Part shown: positions 1-7,774 of the stretch, piece after piece | How positions within the stretch are numbered: position 1 is the first letter of the stretch | Layout: each line of letters opens with the position of its first letter | Assembly: GCA_036403235.1 (NCBI GenBank) | Contig: DASWRI010000018.1 | Span: 1 to 62,957, forward strand | Direction of reading: 5' to 3' | DNA length: 62,957 bases | DNA from: JBGTFE01 sp036403235 | GTDB taxonomy: Bacteria; Acidobacteriota; Blastocatellia; Pyrinomonadales; Pyrinomonadaceae | Position numbers and translations under genes: made by a program | The notes under the pieces: model-generated | What the model was told of the DNA's origin: nothing | Databases searched by the model: none | Seen by the model: only the letters and a program-made list of their open reading frames with translations

Positions 1-1218
1 CACATCACGAACATCGCCGAAATGATGCGCGCCTGTCAAAATCCGGCGCTCGTCCTGCTCGACGAAGTCGGAACCGGAACCGACCCGGAAGAAGGCTCGG
101 CGCTCGGCGTCGCGATTGTCGATTATTTTCGCCGGAAATGCGGCGCGCAGGTCGTCGCTTCGACGCACTACAAGGGCTTGAAAATTTACGCTTCGACCGA
201 CGAAAACGTGATAAACGCTTCGGTCGAATTCAACGAAAAAACTCTGCAGCCGACCTATCGCCTGCTCGTCGGTCTGGCCGGCGCGTCGTCGGGAATCGAA
301 ATCGCGAGACGGTTCGGGATTCGCGACGACGTCATCGAAATCGCCCGTCAAAATCTGGACATTTCCGCGCAGGAAGCCGAAAATTATCTGCACAAACTGC
401 AATCGGAAACTCGTCAGGCCGAAGATTTACGCGTCGCGCTCGAAGAAGAACGCGAGGCGACGGCGCAAAGATACGCCGTGCTCGACATCGAATTTCGCAA
501 AAAGGAAAAGGAGCGGCAGCGCCAGTTTGAAAAAGAGCTCGCCAACACGATTGAAGATTTCGAGCGCCAGTCGAAAACTTTTGTCCAGACGCTCGAAGAC
601 AAAGTCTTAAAAGCCAAGCTTGAAAAGGAGCGCGCCGCGCGGAAAGCCGAGCTCAATCGCGCCGTAATGAACAAAATCGGCGGTCAGCGGCCGGCGGTCA
701 GCGGTCAGCAGAATTTTGCAGCGAGCGGCGAACGGCGAACGACAAATCAGCCTATTTCCGTCGGCGCAAAAGTCTTGACGAGTTTCGGAAACGTCGGGAA
801 AGTCGAGAAAATCGACGGCGAAACGGCCGAAGTTCTGGTCGGCGCGATGCGTCTGCGTGAAAAATTATCGAATTTGCAGGCGGTTGCGATTGAAGACGCG
901 CCAAAAGAAAATCGGCTGGAAAGTCTGCAAAATCAGGCGAAAAGCTCAAATTTGCGGCTCGATACGGAAGACTTGAACTCGGAGCTTAATCTTATCGGCA
1001 AGACGACTGCCGACGCCGAATACGAAATCGACCGTTTTCTCGACGAGGCGTATCTGGCGGCGCTTCCGCGCGTGCGCATCATTCACGGCTTCGGCACGGG
1101 CGCGCTGAAAAACTTCGTCCATCACTTCTTAAAAGGTCACCCGCACGTTTCCAAATTTTCTTTCGCGCCGCAAGACCAGGGCGGACAAGGCGCGACGATT
1201 GCAGAACTGAAACAATAG
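1..1218 (+). CDS. mutS2: Endonuclease MutS2, C-terminal part (5' end outside window)
   Basis: The reading frame is open from base 1, so the gene begins upstream. The visible part starts in the MutS-type ATPase domain (Walker B stretch LVLLDEVGTGTDPEEGSALG), continues through a long charged coiled coil (about 130-210 of the visible ORF) and a KOW-like segment (ISVGAKVLTSFGNVG), and ends in a Smr nuclease domain with the HGFGTGALK motif. MutS2 proteins act in recombination suppression or ribosome-collision rescue; which applies here is unknown. A block of period-7 DNA (about 674-748) is read in frame between the coiled coil and the KOW-like part and codes for a Gln/Ser/Arg-rich linker. dnaG follows after 24 bases on the same strand. 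Confidence 0.95.
   Translation, partial: HITNIAEMMRACQNPALVLLDEVGTGTDPEEGSALGVAIVDYFRRKCGAQVVASTHYKGLKIYASTDENVINASVEFNEKTLQPTYRLLVGLAGASSGIEIARRFGIRDDVIEIARQNLDISAQEAENYLHKLQSETRQAEDLRVALEEEREATAQRYAVLDIEFRKKEKERQRQFEKELANTIEDFERQSKTFVQTLEDKVLKAKLEKERAARKAELNRAVMNKIGGQRPAVSGQQNFAASGERRTTNQPISVGAKVLTSFGNVGKVEKIDGETAEVLVGAMRLREKLSNLQAVAIEDAPKENRLESLQNQAKSSNLRLDTEDLNSELNLIGKTTADAEYEIDRFLDEAYLAALPRVRIIHGFGTGALKNFVHHFLKGHPHVSKFSFAPQDQGGQGATIAELKQ
674..748. repeat. In-frame heptad repeat block inside mutS2
   Basis: Units such as CGGTCAG (681, 695, 702) and a second block with GCGAACG-like units (721-748) repeat every 7 bases on either side of a short A/T-rich spacer. Seven is not a multiple of three, so consecutive units are read in different frames and give an irregular linker rather than a peptide repeat. 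It lies between the coiled coil and the KOW-like segment, where length variation should be tolerated. Confidence 0.75.
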
Positions 1219-1242
1219 AACTATTATTGTTTTTCTTTAAGA

Positions 1243-3093
1243 ATGCTCTACCCGCAACATTTTATTGATGATTTAAAAACCAGAGCCGACCTCGTGCGGA
1301 TTATCGAGCCGTATGCGCCGCTCAAGAAAAAAGGCGCGAACTGGATGGGCTGCTGCCCGTTTCATCAGGAAAAAACTCCTTCGTTTTCGGTCAATCCGTC
1401 GAAGGGTTTTTACAAATGTTTCGGCTGCGGCAAAGGCGGAACGGCGTTTAATTTCGTGATGGAAATGGAAGGTTTGAATTTTCCCGAAGCGATAAAACGC
1501 ATCGCGGAAATTTCGGGCGTTCCTTTGCCCGAACCGATTGACGATAAAAATTACGAGCAGCAGAAAAAACGCAAAGCCGAGAAAAAACAAATTGCCGACC
1601 AGGTTATCGAATTAAATAGATACGCGCTCGAATTCTGGGAAAATCATTTGCAGGACGGCGGCGCTCACGCCAAAGCGGCGCGCGAATATCTCGAAAATCG
1701 AGGAATTTCCGCCGACACCGTCAAAAAATTTCACATCGGTTTCGCGCCCGACAGCTGGGACGCGCTGATGAATTTATTAAAGGAAAAAGGCGCGGACGAA
1801 AAGCTCATCGAAGAAAGCGGTCTGGTCAGCAAAAACGAAGAGAAAAATCGCGTCTACGACCGTTTTCGCGGGCGCATCATGTTCCCGGTCTTAAATGTCG
1901 ACGGAAATCCGATTGCGTTCGGCGCGCGAATATTAGGCCAGGGCGAGCCGAAATATTTGAACTCGCCCGAAACTCCGGCGTATATCAAGGGCGAGCATCT
2001 TTACGGGCTTTTTCAATCGAAAGACGAGATTCGCAAAAAAAAATACGCGATTCTGGTCGAAGGCTATCTCGATTTAATCGCGCTTTACCAATTCGGCGTC
2101 GTCAACTGCGTCGCCAGTCTCGGGACGGCTTTTACCGAAATGCAGGCGAAACTGCTCGGCAGATTTGCGAAGAAAGTCGTTGTCAACTATGATGGAGACA
2201 AGGCAGGTGTCAAAGCGGCTCGAAGGGCTATTGAAATACTGCTGGCAGAAGACTTTGAGATAAAAATTCTCGTTCTTCCCGAGGGCAAAGACCCCGACGA
2301 TTTTATTCGTGCCAGCGGATTTGCGGCATATAAAAAACAACACGAAACCAACGCGACCACCTATCTCCAATTCGTTTTAGAAACTGCTACGGGCGAACGC
2401 AATCTCGCCGTGCCGAAGCAAAAAGCCGAGGCAATCGAGGATGTGATGCCTGTGCTTTCGGCTATTCACAATCCGATTCAGAAGCGCGATTCGTTTGACC
2501 AGGCGATGAGTTTCCTAAGAGTCGAAGACGCGACTTTGAAACGCGATTTGTGGAAATCCGTCAAAATCGGTTCAAAGATTGAGACGGAAAGCGTCAAGCA
2601 GCAGGTCGCACGCGCGACGCGGGCGCGAATGACGGTTGCCGAACAGCGACTGCTTGAACTTTTGATTTACGATAACGAATTGCGGGAAACAATTTTGCCA
2701 CAACTCGAAGAGACGGATTACGAAACGCTGGCGACGGCCAGTGTTTTTCGAGGCGTTTTGGAACTGCAGAAAGCGGGCGCGGAAATTACACTTGATAATT
2801 TGCTCTCGCTTGCGGGCGAAGACGAGACGGCGAGCGATTTTCTTCCGGTTTTGTTTATGTCCGAGCCGCCGCGCGAGGCCGACGAAGCGATTGACGAAGT
2901 TTTGCAGGATGCCGAAAGCTGTGTTTTCCGACTGCGCCTGATGGCGTATGAAAGAAAAATTCTGGAGATTAGTCAGGAATTAATCTGGGCTGAACAAAGC
3001 GGCAATGCCGATTTTCTCAACCAGTTGGTCGGCGAGCAAATCAACCTGGCGAGACTGAAACACGGGCTCGAGCAAAGAATCAGCGGGCATTGA
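1243..3093 (+). CDS. dnaG: DNA primase DnaG
   Basis: Synthesises RNA primers for replication. At 616 residues it has the usual bacterial length. The N-terminal CHC2 zinc finger is visible (Cys38, His41, Cys59, Cys62 in CPFH and CFGC), followed by the RNA-polymerase-like region and a Toprim core with the catalytic glutamate in LVEGYLD (about 272) and the DGDKAG metal-binding motif (about 317). The C-terminal third would be the helicase-interacting domain. It lies between mutS2 and rpoD on one strand, matching the classic dnaG-rpoD association. No strong Shine-Dalgarno is seen; the first ATG is chosen because MLYPQHFIDDLK matches family N-termini. Confidence 0.97.
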   Translation: MLYPQHFIDDLKTRADLVRIIEPYAPLKKKGANWMGCCPFHQEKTPSFSVNPSKGFYKCFGCGKGGTAFNFVMEMEGLNFPEAIKRIAEISGVPLPEPIDDKNYEQQKKRKAEKKQIADQVIELNRYALEFWENHLQDGGAHAKAAREYLENRGISADTVKKFHIGFAPDSWDALMNLLKEKGADEKLIEESGLVSKNEEKNRVYDRFRGRIMFPVLNVDGNPIAFGARILGQGEPKYLNSPETPAYIKGEHLYGLFQSKDEIRKKKYAILVEGYLDLIALYQFGVVNCVASLGTAFTEMQAKLLGRFAKKVVVNYDGDKAGVKAARRAIEILLAEDFEIKILVLPEGKDPDDFIRASGFAAYKKQHETNATTYLQFVLETATGERNLAVPKQKAEAIEDVMPVLSAIHNPIQKRDSFDQAMSFLRVEDATLKRDLWKSVKIGSKIETESVKQQVARATRARMTVAEQRLLELLIYDNELRETILPQLEETDYETLATASVFRGVLELQKAGAEITLDNLLSLAGEDETASDFLPVLFMSEPPREADEAIDEVLQDAESCVFRLRLMAYERKILEISQELIWAEQSGNADFLNQLVGEQINLARLKHGLEQRISGH

Positions 3094-3179
3094 AACATTT
3101 TTGATTTGAGAGCGTTTATAGATATTTCTTAAACAACGATTTTGAGCTGGATTTAATCAAAAACTTTTATACAAATATT

Positions 3180-4901
3180 ATGACTGATTACGACGATAAA
3201 GAAGATTTGATGGACAGACTTCTGGCAATTGGCAGAAGAAAGAAATTTTTAAGTTTCGATGAATTAAACCGGGAAATCCCGAATAAAATGATGTCGCCCG
3301 ACGACATCGAGGACGTTTTGAATCGTCTCGAAGGCGCGAACATCTCGGTCGCCGACTCGGACGCGCAGCTGCTCGAACAGGCGGCGAGCCTCGCGCTCGA
3401 CGACGACGAATTAATCGACGAAGACGACTTGGACTTGGATTTGTCAGCCGGAACGCTCGATAAATCGAACGACCCGGTTCGCCTTTACCTGCGCGAGATG
3501 GGAATCGTTCCGCTTTTGACGCGCGAAGGCGAAGTGGCGATTGCGCAGCGCATCGAGCGCGGGCAGATAAAAACGCGCAAAGCGATTTCGCGCTCGCCAA
3601 TTGCGGTCGAACGCCTGATAAAGATAGGCGACGATTTGCAGAAAGGCAAAGGCAGCATTCGCGAAACGGTGATGTTTTCCGAGCAGGCCGAATTGACCGG
3701 CGAAGAAGACAAGGTCGACGAATATCTGCGCTGGACGATTGAAGGCATCGAAAATATCCGCGCAAATTACGAGAAAGCCCTGAGAGCTCTCGCCAATTTG
3801 CGCGACGAGCAGAAAAAATCAAAAGGCAAGCCTTCGAAAAAGCTTCTCGGTCTGCGCCGTCAGGTAGCGCGCCTGCGTCTGGAAATTTCGCAGGAAATCA
3901 AAAATCTGAATCTGACCGAACTGGCGATGCAGAAATTGATTCAGGCGATTCGCAAAGTTGCCGATGACATTCGCAAATCCGAGCGCGACATCAACAAAGC
4001 CGAAGAGCGGCTCGAAGGCAAACCCTTTCCCGACGAAAAGAAAGAATTAAACGCGAAAATCACCGAATCGCGCAAAAAGCTGGCTGAAATCGAGGAAAAA
4101 TACAATATTCCGCCGATTGAAGTAAAACGCTCTTTGCAGTCGATTCTTATCGGCGAGCAGGCGACCGGACAGGCAAAACGCGAGCTGGTCGAGGCCAACC
4201 TCCGTCTCGTCGTTTCGATTGCCAAAAAATACACGAATCGCGGTTTGCAGTTTCTCGATTTGATTCAGGAAGGCAACATCGGTTTGATGAAAGCGGTCGA
4301 TAAATTCGAATGGCGGCGCGGCTACAAGTTTTCGACGTATGCGACGTGGTGGATTCGACAGGCGATTACGCGCGCGATTGCCGACCAGGCGCGCACGATT
4401 CGTATTCCCGTCCATATGATTGAAACGATTAACAAGCTGATTCGCACTTCGCGTTCCTTAGTTCAGGAGCTTGGACGCGAGCCGACTTCGGAGGAAATCG
4501 CCAAGAAAATGGATATTCCGGTTTCAAAAGTGCGAAAAGTTTTGAAAATCGCGCAGGAGCCGATTTCTCTGGAAACGCCGATTGGCGAAGAGGAAGATTC
4601 TCACTTAGGCGATTTTATCGAAGACCGCTCGATTATGAATCCGGCCGAATCGGTAACGTTCGGCAACTTGCGCGAAATCACGGACGAAGTTCTCGCCACG
4701 CTGACGCCGCGCGAGGAAAAAGTCATCAAGATGCGTTTCGGGCTCGGCAATACCGGCTCGGAACACACGCTCGAAGAAGTCGGACAGCATTTCGCCGTGA
4801 CGCGCGAGCGCATTCGCCAAATCGAAGCGAAAGCCTTGCGGAAACTGCGTCATCCTTCGCGCTCGCGCCGTTTGAAAGCGTTTCTCGAAGGGAAACAATA
4901 A
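3180..4901 (+). CDS. rpoD: Primary sigma factor RpoD (sigma-70)
   Basis: Housekeeping sigma factor of 573 residues. Region 1.1 lies at the N-terminus (DLMDRLLAIGRRKKFLSFDEL) and is followed by an acidic stretch, region 1.2 (DPVRLYLREMG), a non-conserved charged insertion, region 2 (LRLVVSIAKKYTNRGLQFLD, then DLIQEGNIGLM and the WWIRQAITRAI segment that contacts the -10 element), region 3, and region 4.2 (TLEEVGQHFAVTRERIRQIE). The gene follows dnaG by 86 bases. A long inverted repeat lies just downstream. Confidence 0.97.
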   Translation: MTDYDDKEDLMDRLLAIGRRKKFLSFDELNREIPNKMMSPDDIEDVLNRLEGANISVADSDAQLLEQAASLALDDDELIDEDDLDLDLSAGTLDKSNDPVRLYLREMGIVPLLTREGEVAIAQRIERGQIKTRKAISRSPIAVERLIKIGDDLQKGKGSIRETVMFSEQAELTGEEDKVDEYLRWTIEGIENIRANYEKALRALANLRDEQKKSKGKPSKKLLGLRRQVARLRLEISQEIKNLNLTELAMQKLIQAIRKVADDIRKSERDINKAEERLEGKPFPDEKKELNAKITESRKKLAEIEEKYNIPPIEVKRSLQSILIGEQATGQAKRELVEANLRLVVSIAKKYTNRGLQFLDLIQEGNIGLMKAVDKFEWRRGYKFSTYATWWIRQAITRAIADQARTIRIPVHMIETINKLIRTSRSLVQELGREPTSEEIAKKMDIPVSKVRKVLKIAQEPISLETPIGEEEDSHLGDFIEDRSIMNPAESVTFGNLREITDEVLATLTPREEKVIKMRFGLGNTGSEHTLEEVGQHFAVTRERIRQIEAKALRKLRHPSRSRRLKAFLEGKQ

Positions 4902-4918
4902 AGTTAGTGACAAGGGAT

Positions 4919-4967
4919 AAGCGAAAACGAGTGATGAATTGAAATAATTCATCACTCGTTTTCGCTT
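4919..4967. repeat. Perfect 22-bp inverted repeat downstream of rpoD
   Basis: Arms 4919-4940 and 4946-4967 are perfect reverse complements around a 5-base loop. No T run follows, so it is not a standard intrinsic terminator. Upstream bases from about 4906 show a decayed 7-base rhythm (GTGACAA, GGGATAA, GCGAAAA), linking it to the heptad hairpins found elsewhere in the window. Confidence 0.8.
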
Positions 4968-4985
4968 TGCGAGCGTCGGCGAAGG

Positions 4986-5009
4986 CTTTGCGCGGCAAGC
5001 CGCGCAAAG
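4986..5009. repeat. GC-rich perfect hairpin
   Basis: Arms CTTTGCGCGGC (4986-4996) and GCCGCGCAAAG (4999-5009) pair perfectly around AA. It lies between rpoD and the next gene and is not followed by a T run. It may help end rpoD transcription or be a second repeat element; I cannot decide which. Confidence 0.6.
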
Positions 5010-5078
5010 GAAACAGTTAAAATCTTTTAAAATGTATTTCTTGTAATCGCTATCCGCGTCGCTTATTCTATTTGAACG

Positions 5079-5462
5079 ATGCCGATTGCGCCGCAAATCT
5101 TCTGGTTAATAATTCTCTCGATGGTCGTTGCTTCGATTGCGTGGACGGTGACGCAGGAAGAAATTTTTCGCGAGTGGCGCGATATCTGTCAGGACAAAAG
5201 CCAATCGTGCAAACGGCTTTTCCAGCGAAAATTCTTTTACGTTTTCACCTGCGAATACTGTTTCAGCCACTGGGTGACGATTTTAATTTTGATTTTGACG
5301 CGGTTCAGATTGTTGTTTGAAGATTGGCGCGGTTACGTCCTGGCATTTTTTCTGCTGCCGTGGCTGGCGAACCAATGGATGAGCGTTTACAGGCGTCTGC
5401 GCGTCGGCATCAAACACGAAAATGCTCTGGCGGAAGTCGTGAAGGAAAAATTGGAAGAATAA
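5079..5462 (+). CDS. Small membrane protein, DUF1360-like
   Basis: A 127-residue protein with hydrophobic segments near 7-24, 62-78 and 86-102. The motif CEYCFSHWV (about 58-66) resembles the Cys-x-x-Cys-x-Ser-His-Trp signature of DUF1360 membrane proteins, whose function is unknown. It stands alone after rpoD and converges on the delta-60 gene with only 10 bases between. An overlapping longer frame was rejected because it lacks this signature. Confidence 0.72.
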   Translation: MPIAPQIFWLIILSMVVASIAWTVTQEEIFREWRDICQDKSQSCKRLFQRKFFYVFTCEYCFSHWVTILILILTRFRLLFEDWRGYVLAFFLLPWLANQWMSVYRRLRVGIKHENALAEVVKEKLEE

Positions 5463-5472
5463 TTTTTTCGAT

Positions 5473-6771
5473 TTACGGCGTGATGTTCACGTAGCGCACG
5501 ACGAAAAAGTCGGAAACCGTTCCCGAAGACCTCGTAACCGTTCCGGCAACTATAAACTTCCCGTCCGTCTGTGACAAAACCTCGCTGCAAAATTCCTGCG
5601 AAACAGTTTGAGTGAAGATATTTATAGAGTCCGTGCCGATTAAAGTGCCGTTTTCGTTATACAGGGAAGTTATCACGTCGCGGTTTGCCGCACCGATGCC
5701 GGACGAGCCGCACCCGGCAAATTTACCGTCCGGTCTTTGCGCGACGTCCTCGGTGCTTTCCTGCACCATCGCAAAATTTGTTTCTAAACGCCCGTTGGGA
5801 GTATATCGGCGAACCCGGCTGCCGGCGGTGGCGATTCGTCCGTCGGGCAAAATCGAAACCGAAGTAAATTCGTCCCAGACCGCCCCGAATTCCCTGCCGG
5901 CTCGCCTGCCGAACTTTCTATCCAAAATCAAAGCCGAGCTGTATCTGGTCAAAAACGGCTGGATGCCGTAACAAAAAGTCGTCGGCGTATTTTCGCAGTT
6001 CGTGTAAGCAAAGCTAATCCAGCCCGAAATCAAAATTTTATTGTCGGGCTGCTGCAAAACCGCATCGTCAAATCTTGTCTGCAGCGGATAAGCGATAAAA
6101 AGCCTCGAAATCGTTCTGAAATCATTGTCTTCCTGACCGTTCGCTTTATATCTGACCAGAGCGATTCTCGAACTGTTGTCGTTATTGGCGTAGGATTCGC
6201 CGAGCGCCAGAATTTTGCCGTCCGACTGGAGAAGAACTTTGGAAATTCTTTCCGAATTGCTGCCTTCCAAATCAGTGTAAACTTTTCCGCCCGAACCGAA
6301 GCTCGAATCGAGGCTGCCGTTCGGGTTGTAGCGAACAAGCGCAAAAACGTAGTTCTGCGTCGAGCCCCCGACTAAAATCACGGCGTTGCCGCCGACCACA
6401 ATTTTTCCGTCGGGCTGGATGAGAACGGACTGCGCCTGTTCGGTCGTGTCGAGATTGTCGAGATTGGTAACGACCTTGCCGCCCGTCCCGAAAGTCGAAT
6501 CCAGTGTTCCGTCCGTATTCAGCCGCGCCAGCGCAAAGCTCGTCTGACCGGCGCTCGGCCCCGCGCCGCCGACCACGACGAGCTTGCCGTCCGCCTGCAA
6601 AGCCGCGTCGGTTAAAGCGTTGATTGCTCCGCCGAAATTGATGACGACACTACCGCCCGTCCCGAAATTCGGGTCGCGCTCGCCGGCGGCGAAAGTTGTT
6701 TGGGAGAAAAATGCAAAAAGCAGCGCGATGATAAATAATCTGCCGCCATGCCTGTAATTTGTCATAAACAT
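5473..6771 (-). CDS. Secreted delta-60 repeat protein
   Basis: 432 residues with an N-terminal signal peptide (hydrophobic core LFIIALLFAFFSQTTFAAG). It is built of repeated units with the pattern Leu-x-x-Asp-Gly-Lys-Ile-x-x-x-Gly followed by Arg-Tyr/Leu-x-x-Asp/Asn-Gly-x-Leu-Asp-x-x-Phe-Gly-x-Gly-Gly, which is the delta-60 repeat signature of predicted beta-propeller surface proteins. Its substrate and role are unknown. The final repeats are degenerate. Confidence 0.85.
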   Translation of the reverse strand: MFMTNYRHGGRLFIIALLFAFFSQTTFAAGERDPNFGTGGSVVINFGGAINALTDAALQADGKLVVVGGAGPSAGQTSFALARLNTDGTLDSTFGTGGKVVTNLDNLDTTEQAQSVLIQPDGKIVVGGNAVILVGGSTQNYVFALVRYNPNGSLDSSFGSGGKVYTDLEGSNSERISKVLLQSDGKILALGESYANNDNSSRIALVRYKANGQEDNDFRTISRLFIAYPLQTRFDDAVLQQPDNKILISGWISFAYTNCENTPTTFCYGIQPFLTRYSSALILDRKFGRRAGREFGAVWDEFTSVSILPDGRIATAGSRVRRYTPNGRLETNFAMVQESTEDVAQRPDGKFAGCGSSGIGAANRDVITSLYNENGTLIGTDSINIFTQTVSQEFCSEVLSQTDGKFIVAGTVTRSSGTVSDFFVVRYVNITP

Positions 6772-6870
6772 TTCAATCTCCTCAAAATCAATTTCACAGT
6801 CGGATTTTCAGTTAGTTTCTACCCTTTTTGACAGGCTGTCAAGGATTTTAAATAATCCTCTCGCCAATAA

Positions 6871-6903
6871 AAAAAGCATTGCTTACGTTAAGCAATGCTT
6901 TTT
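6871..6903. terminator. Intrinsic terminator, 15-bp perfect stem
   Basis: AAAAAGCATTGCTTA (6871-6885) pairs perfectly with 6889-6903 around a 3-base loop. The A and T runs make it usable on both strands. It lies just downstream of the gene at 6927-7409 on the minus strand and insulates the delta-60 gene. Confidence 0.9.
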
Positions 6904-6926
6904 TAGAAAATTTTGCAGGAAAATGT

Positions 6927-7409
6927 TTATTTGTCTTTCTTTTCTTCTTCTTTTACATCGGCAACTTTAACGCCGCGCGTTTCCAGCTCGGCCCGGATAG
7001 CCCGGTAATTTCCGCTTCCTAATTTAAGAACGGCAAATTCTTTATCGGTCTGCAAAGAAAGCCAGTGATTTTTCTTTTTGATAAACAAAAACGGTATCGC
7101 GAAGATAAAACCGACCAAAAGGGCCGTCGCAATCGCGCCGCCGCCCGAAAGCATCGGTTTTTTCGAGTAAGAATAATCGGCAACCTTGATGTCCGAATAG
7201 ACAAAGTTTTTGTTGAACTGCTTAAAGGAATCCTTGTCGGTCAAGACTTCCATATTGTTTTCGTTCAAGCGCAAAACGGCGTCGGTTTCTTTTGATTTTT
7301 TTCCGTCAGGAACGATCATTTCGACTTCGTAGTCGGTCGCCAAAACAAATGGCGTCGTCGCCATTATAAAAATAAACGTGATAAGTCCGGTTAGAATTCG
7401 TGTTTTCAT
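6927..7409 (-). CDS. Exported membrane protein of unknown function
   Basis: 160 residues with an N-terminal signal peptide ending near FVLA, a lumenal or periplasmic portion with charged beta-like segments, one strong transmembrane helix (about 90-112, ATALLVGFIFAIPFLFI) followed by KKK, and a Lys/Glu-rich tail. I recognise no family. It is a single-gene unit with its own terminator and is divergent from the radical SAM gene. Confidence 0.75.
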   Translation of the reverse strand: MKTRILTGLITFIFIMATTPFVLATDYEVEMIVPDGKKSKETDAVLRLNENNMEVLTDKDSFKQFNKNFVYSDIKVADYSYSKKPMLSGGGAIATALLVGFIFAIPFLFIKKKNHWLSLQTDKEFAVLKLGSGNYRAIRAELETRGVKVADVKEEEKKDK

Positions 7410-7774
7410 CTAGTCAATTCTCCTTTGGTGTTAGTGTTTTTTTACAATCTTATTTTTTTCTTTTAATTTGATTTGCTCTCTCTTGTCTCGGTCCGGATTT
7501 TGGTGACAATCAATCGCGTTGCCGCTAAAGTTCGAATCTTAAGAAACGAAATTTATCATTCTTATCCCCGATTTAGTTATGAAATTTGATTTAAGGCCTT
7601 CGAACGAGCAAAATCATTAAACACTTTATTTAAAAATTTGGCAATGCGCCGACCGGCAATATCTCTTGCAGGTCAAATAAAAACGCACTGATTCACAGCT
7701 TCCGGCATCTAAAAATTTGCTTTCACACAGGAAACACCGGTAGAATGTAAAGTTTGCATTCGCTGCAATTAATA
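7410..7774. promoter_or_regulatory. Divergent intergenic region with candidate plus-strand promoter
   Basis: This 365-base gap separates two divergent genes and contains no credible ORF or RNA gene. A possible sigma-70 promoter for the downstream gene is TTGCTT (7717-7722), an 18-base spacer and TAGAAT (7741-7746), which would leave a short leader before the ATG at 7775. Nothing else stands out. Confidence 0.4.

Noticed and set aside
3178..3822. Antisense ORF over rpoD
   Set aside because: It is a by-product of codon bias in rpoD, with Arg/Ser-rich composition and no family signature.
7754..7774. TTG start for the radical SAM gene
   Set aside because: An ATG seven codons downstream matches the start of the family better.
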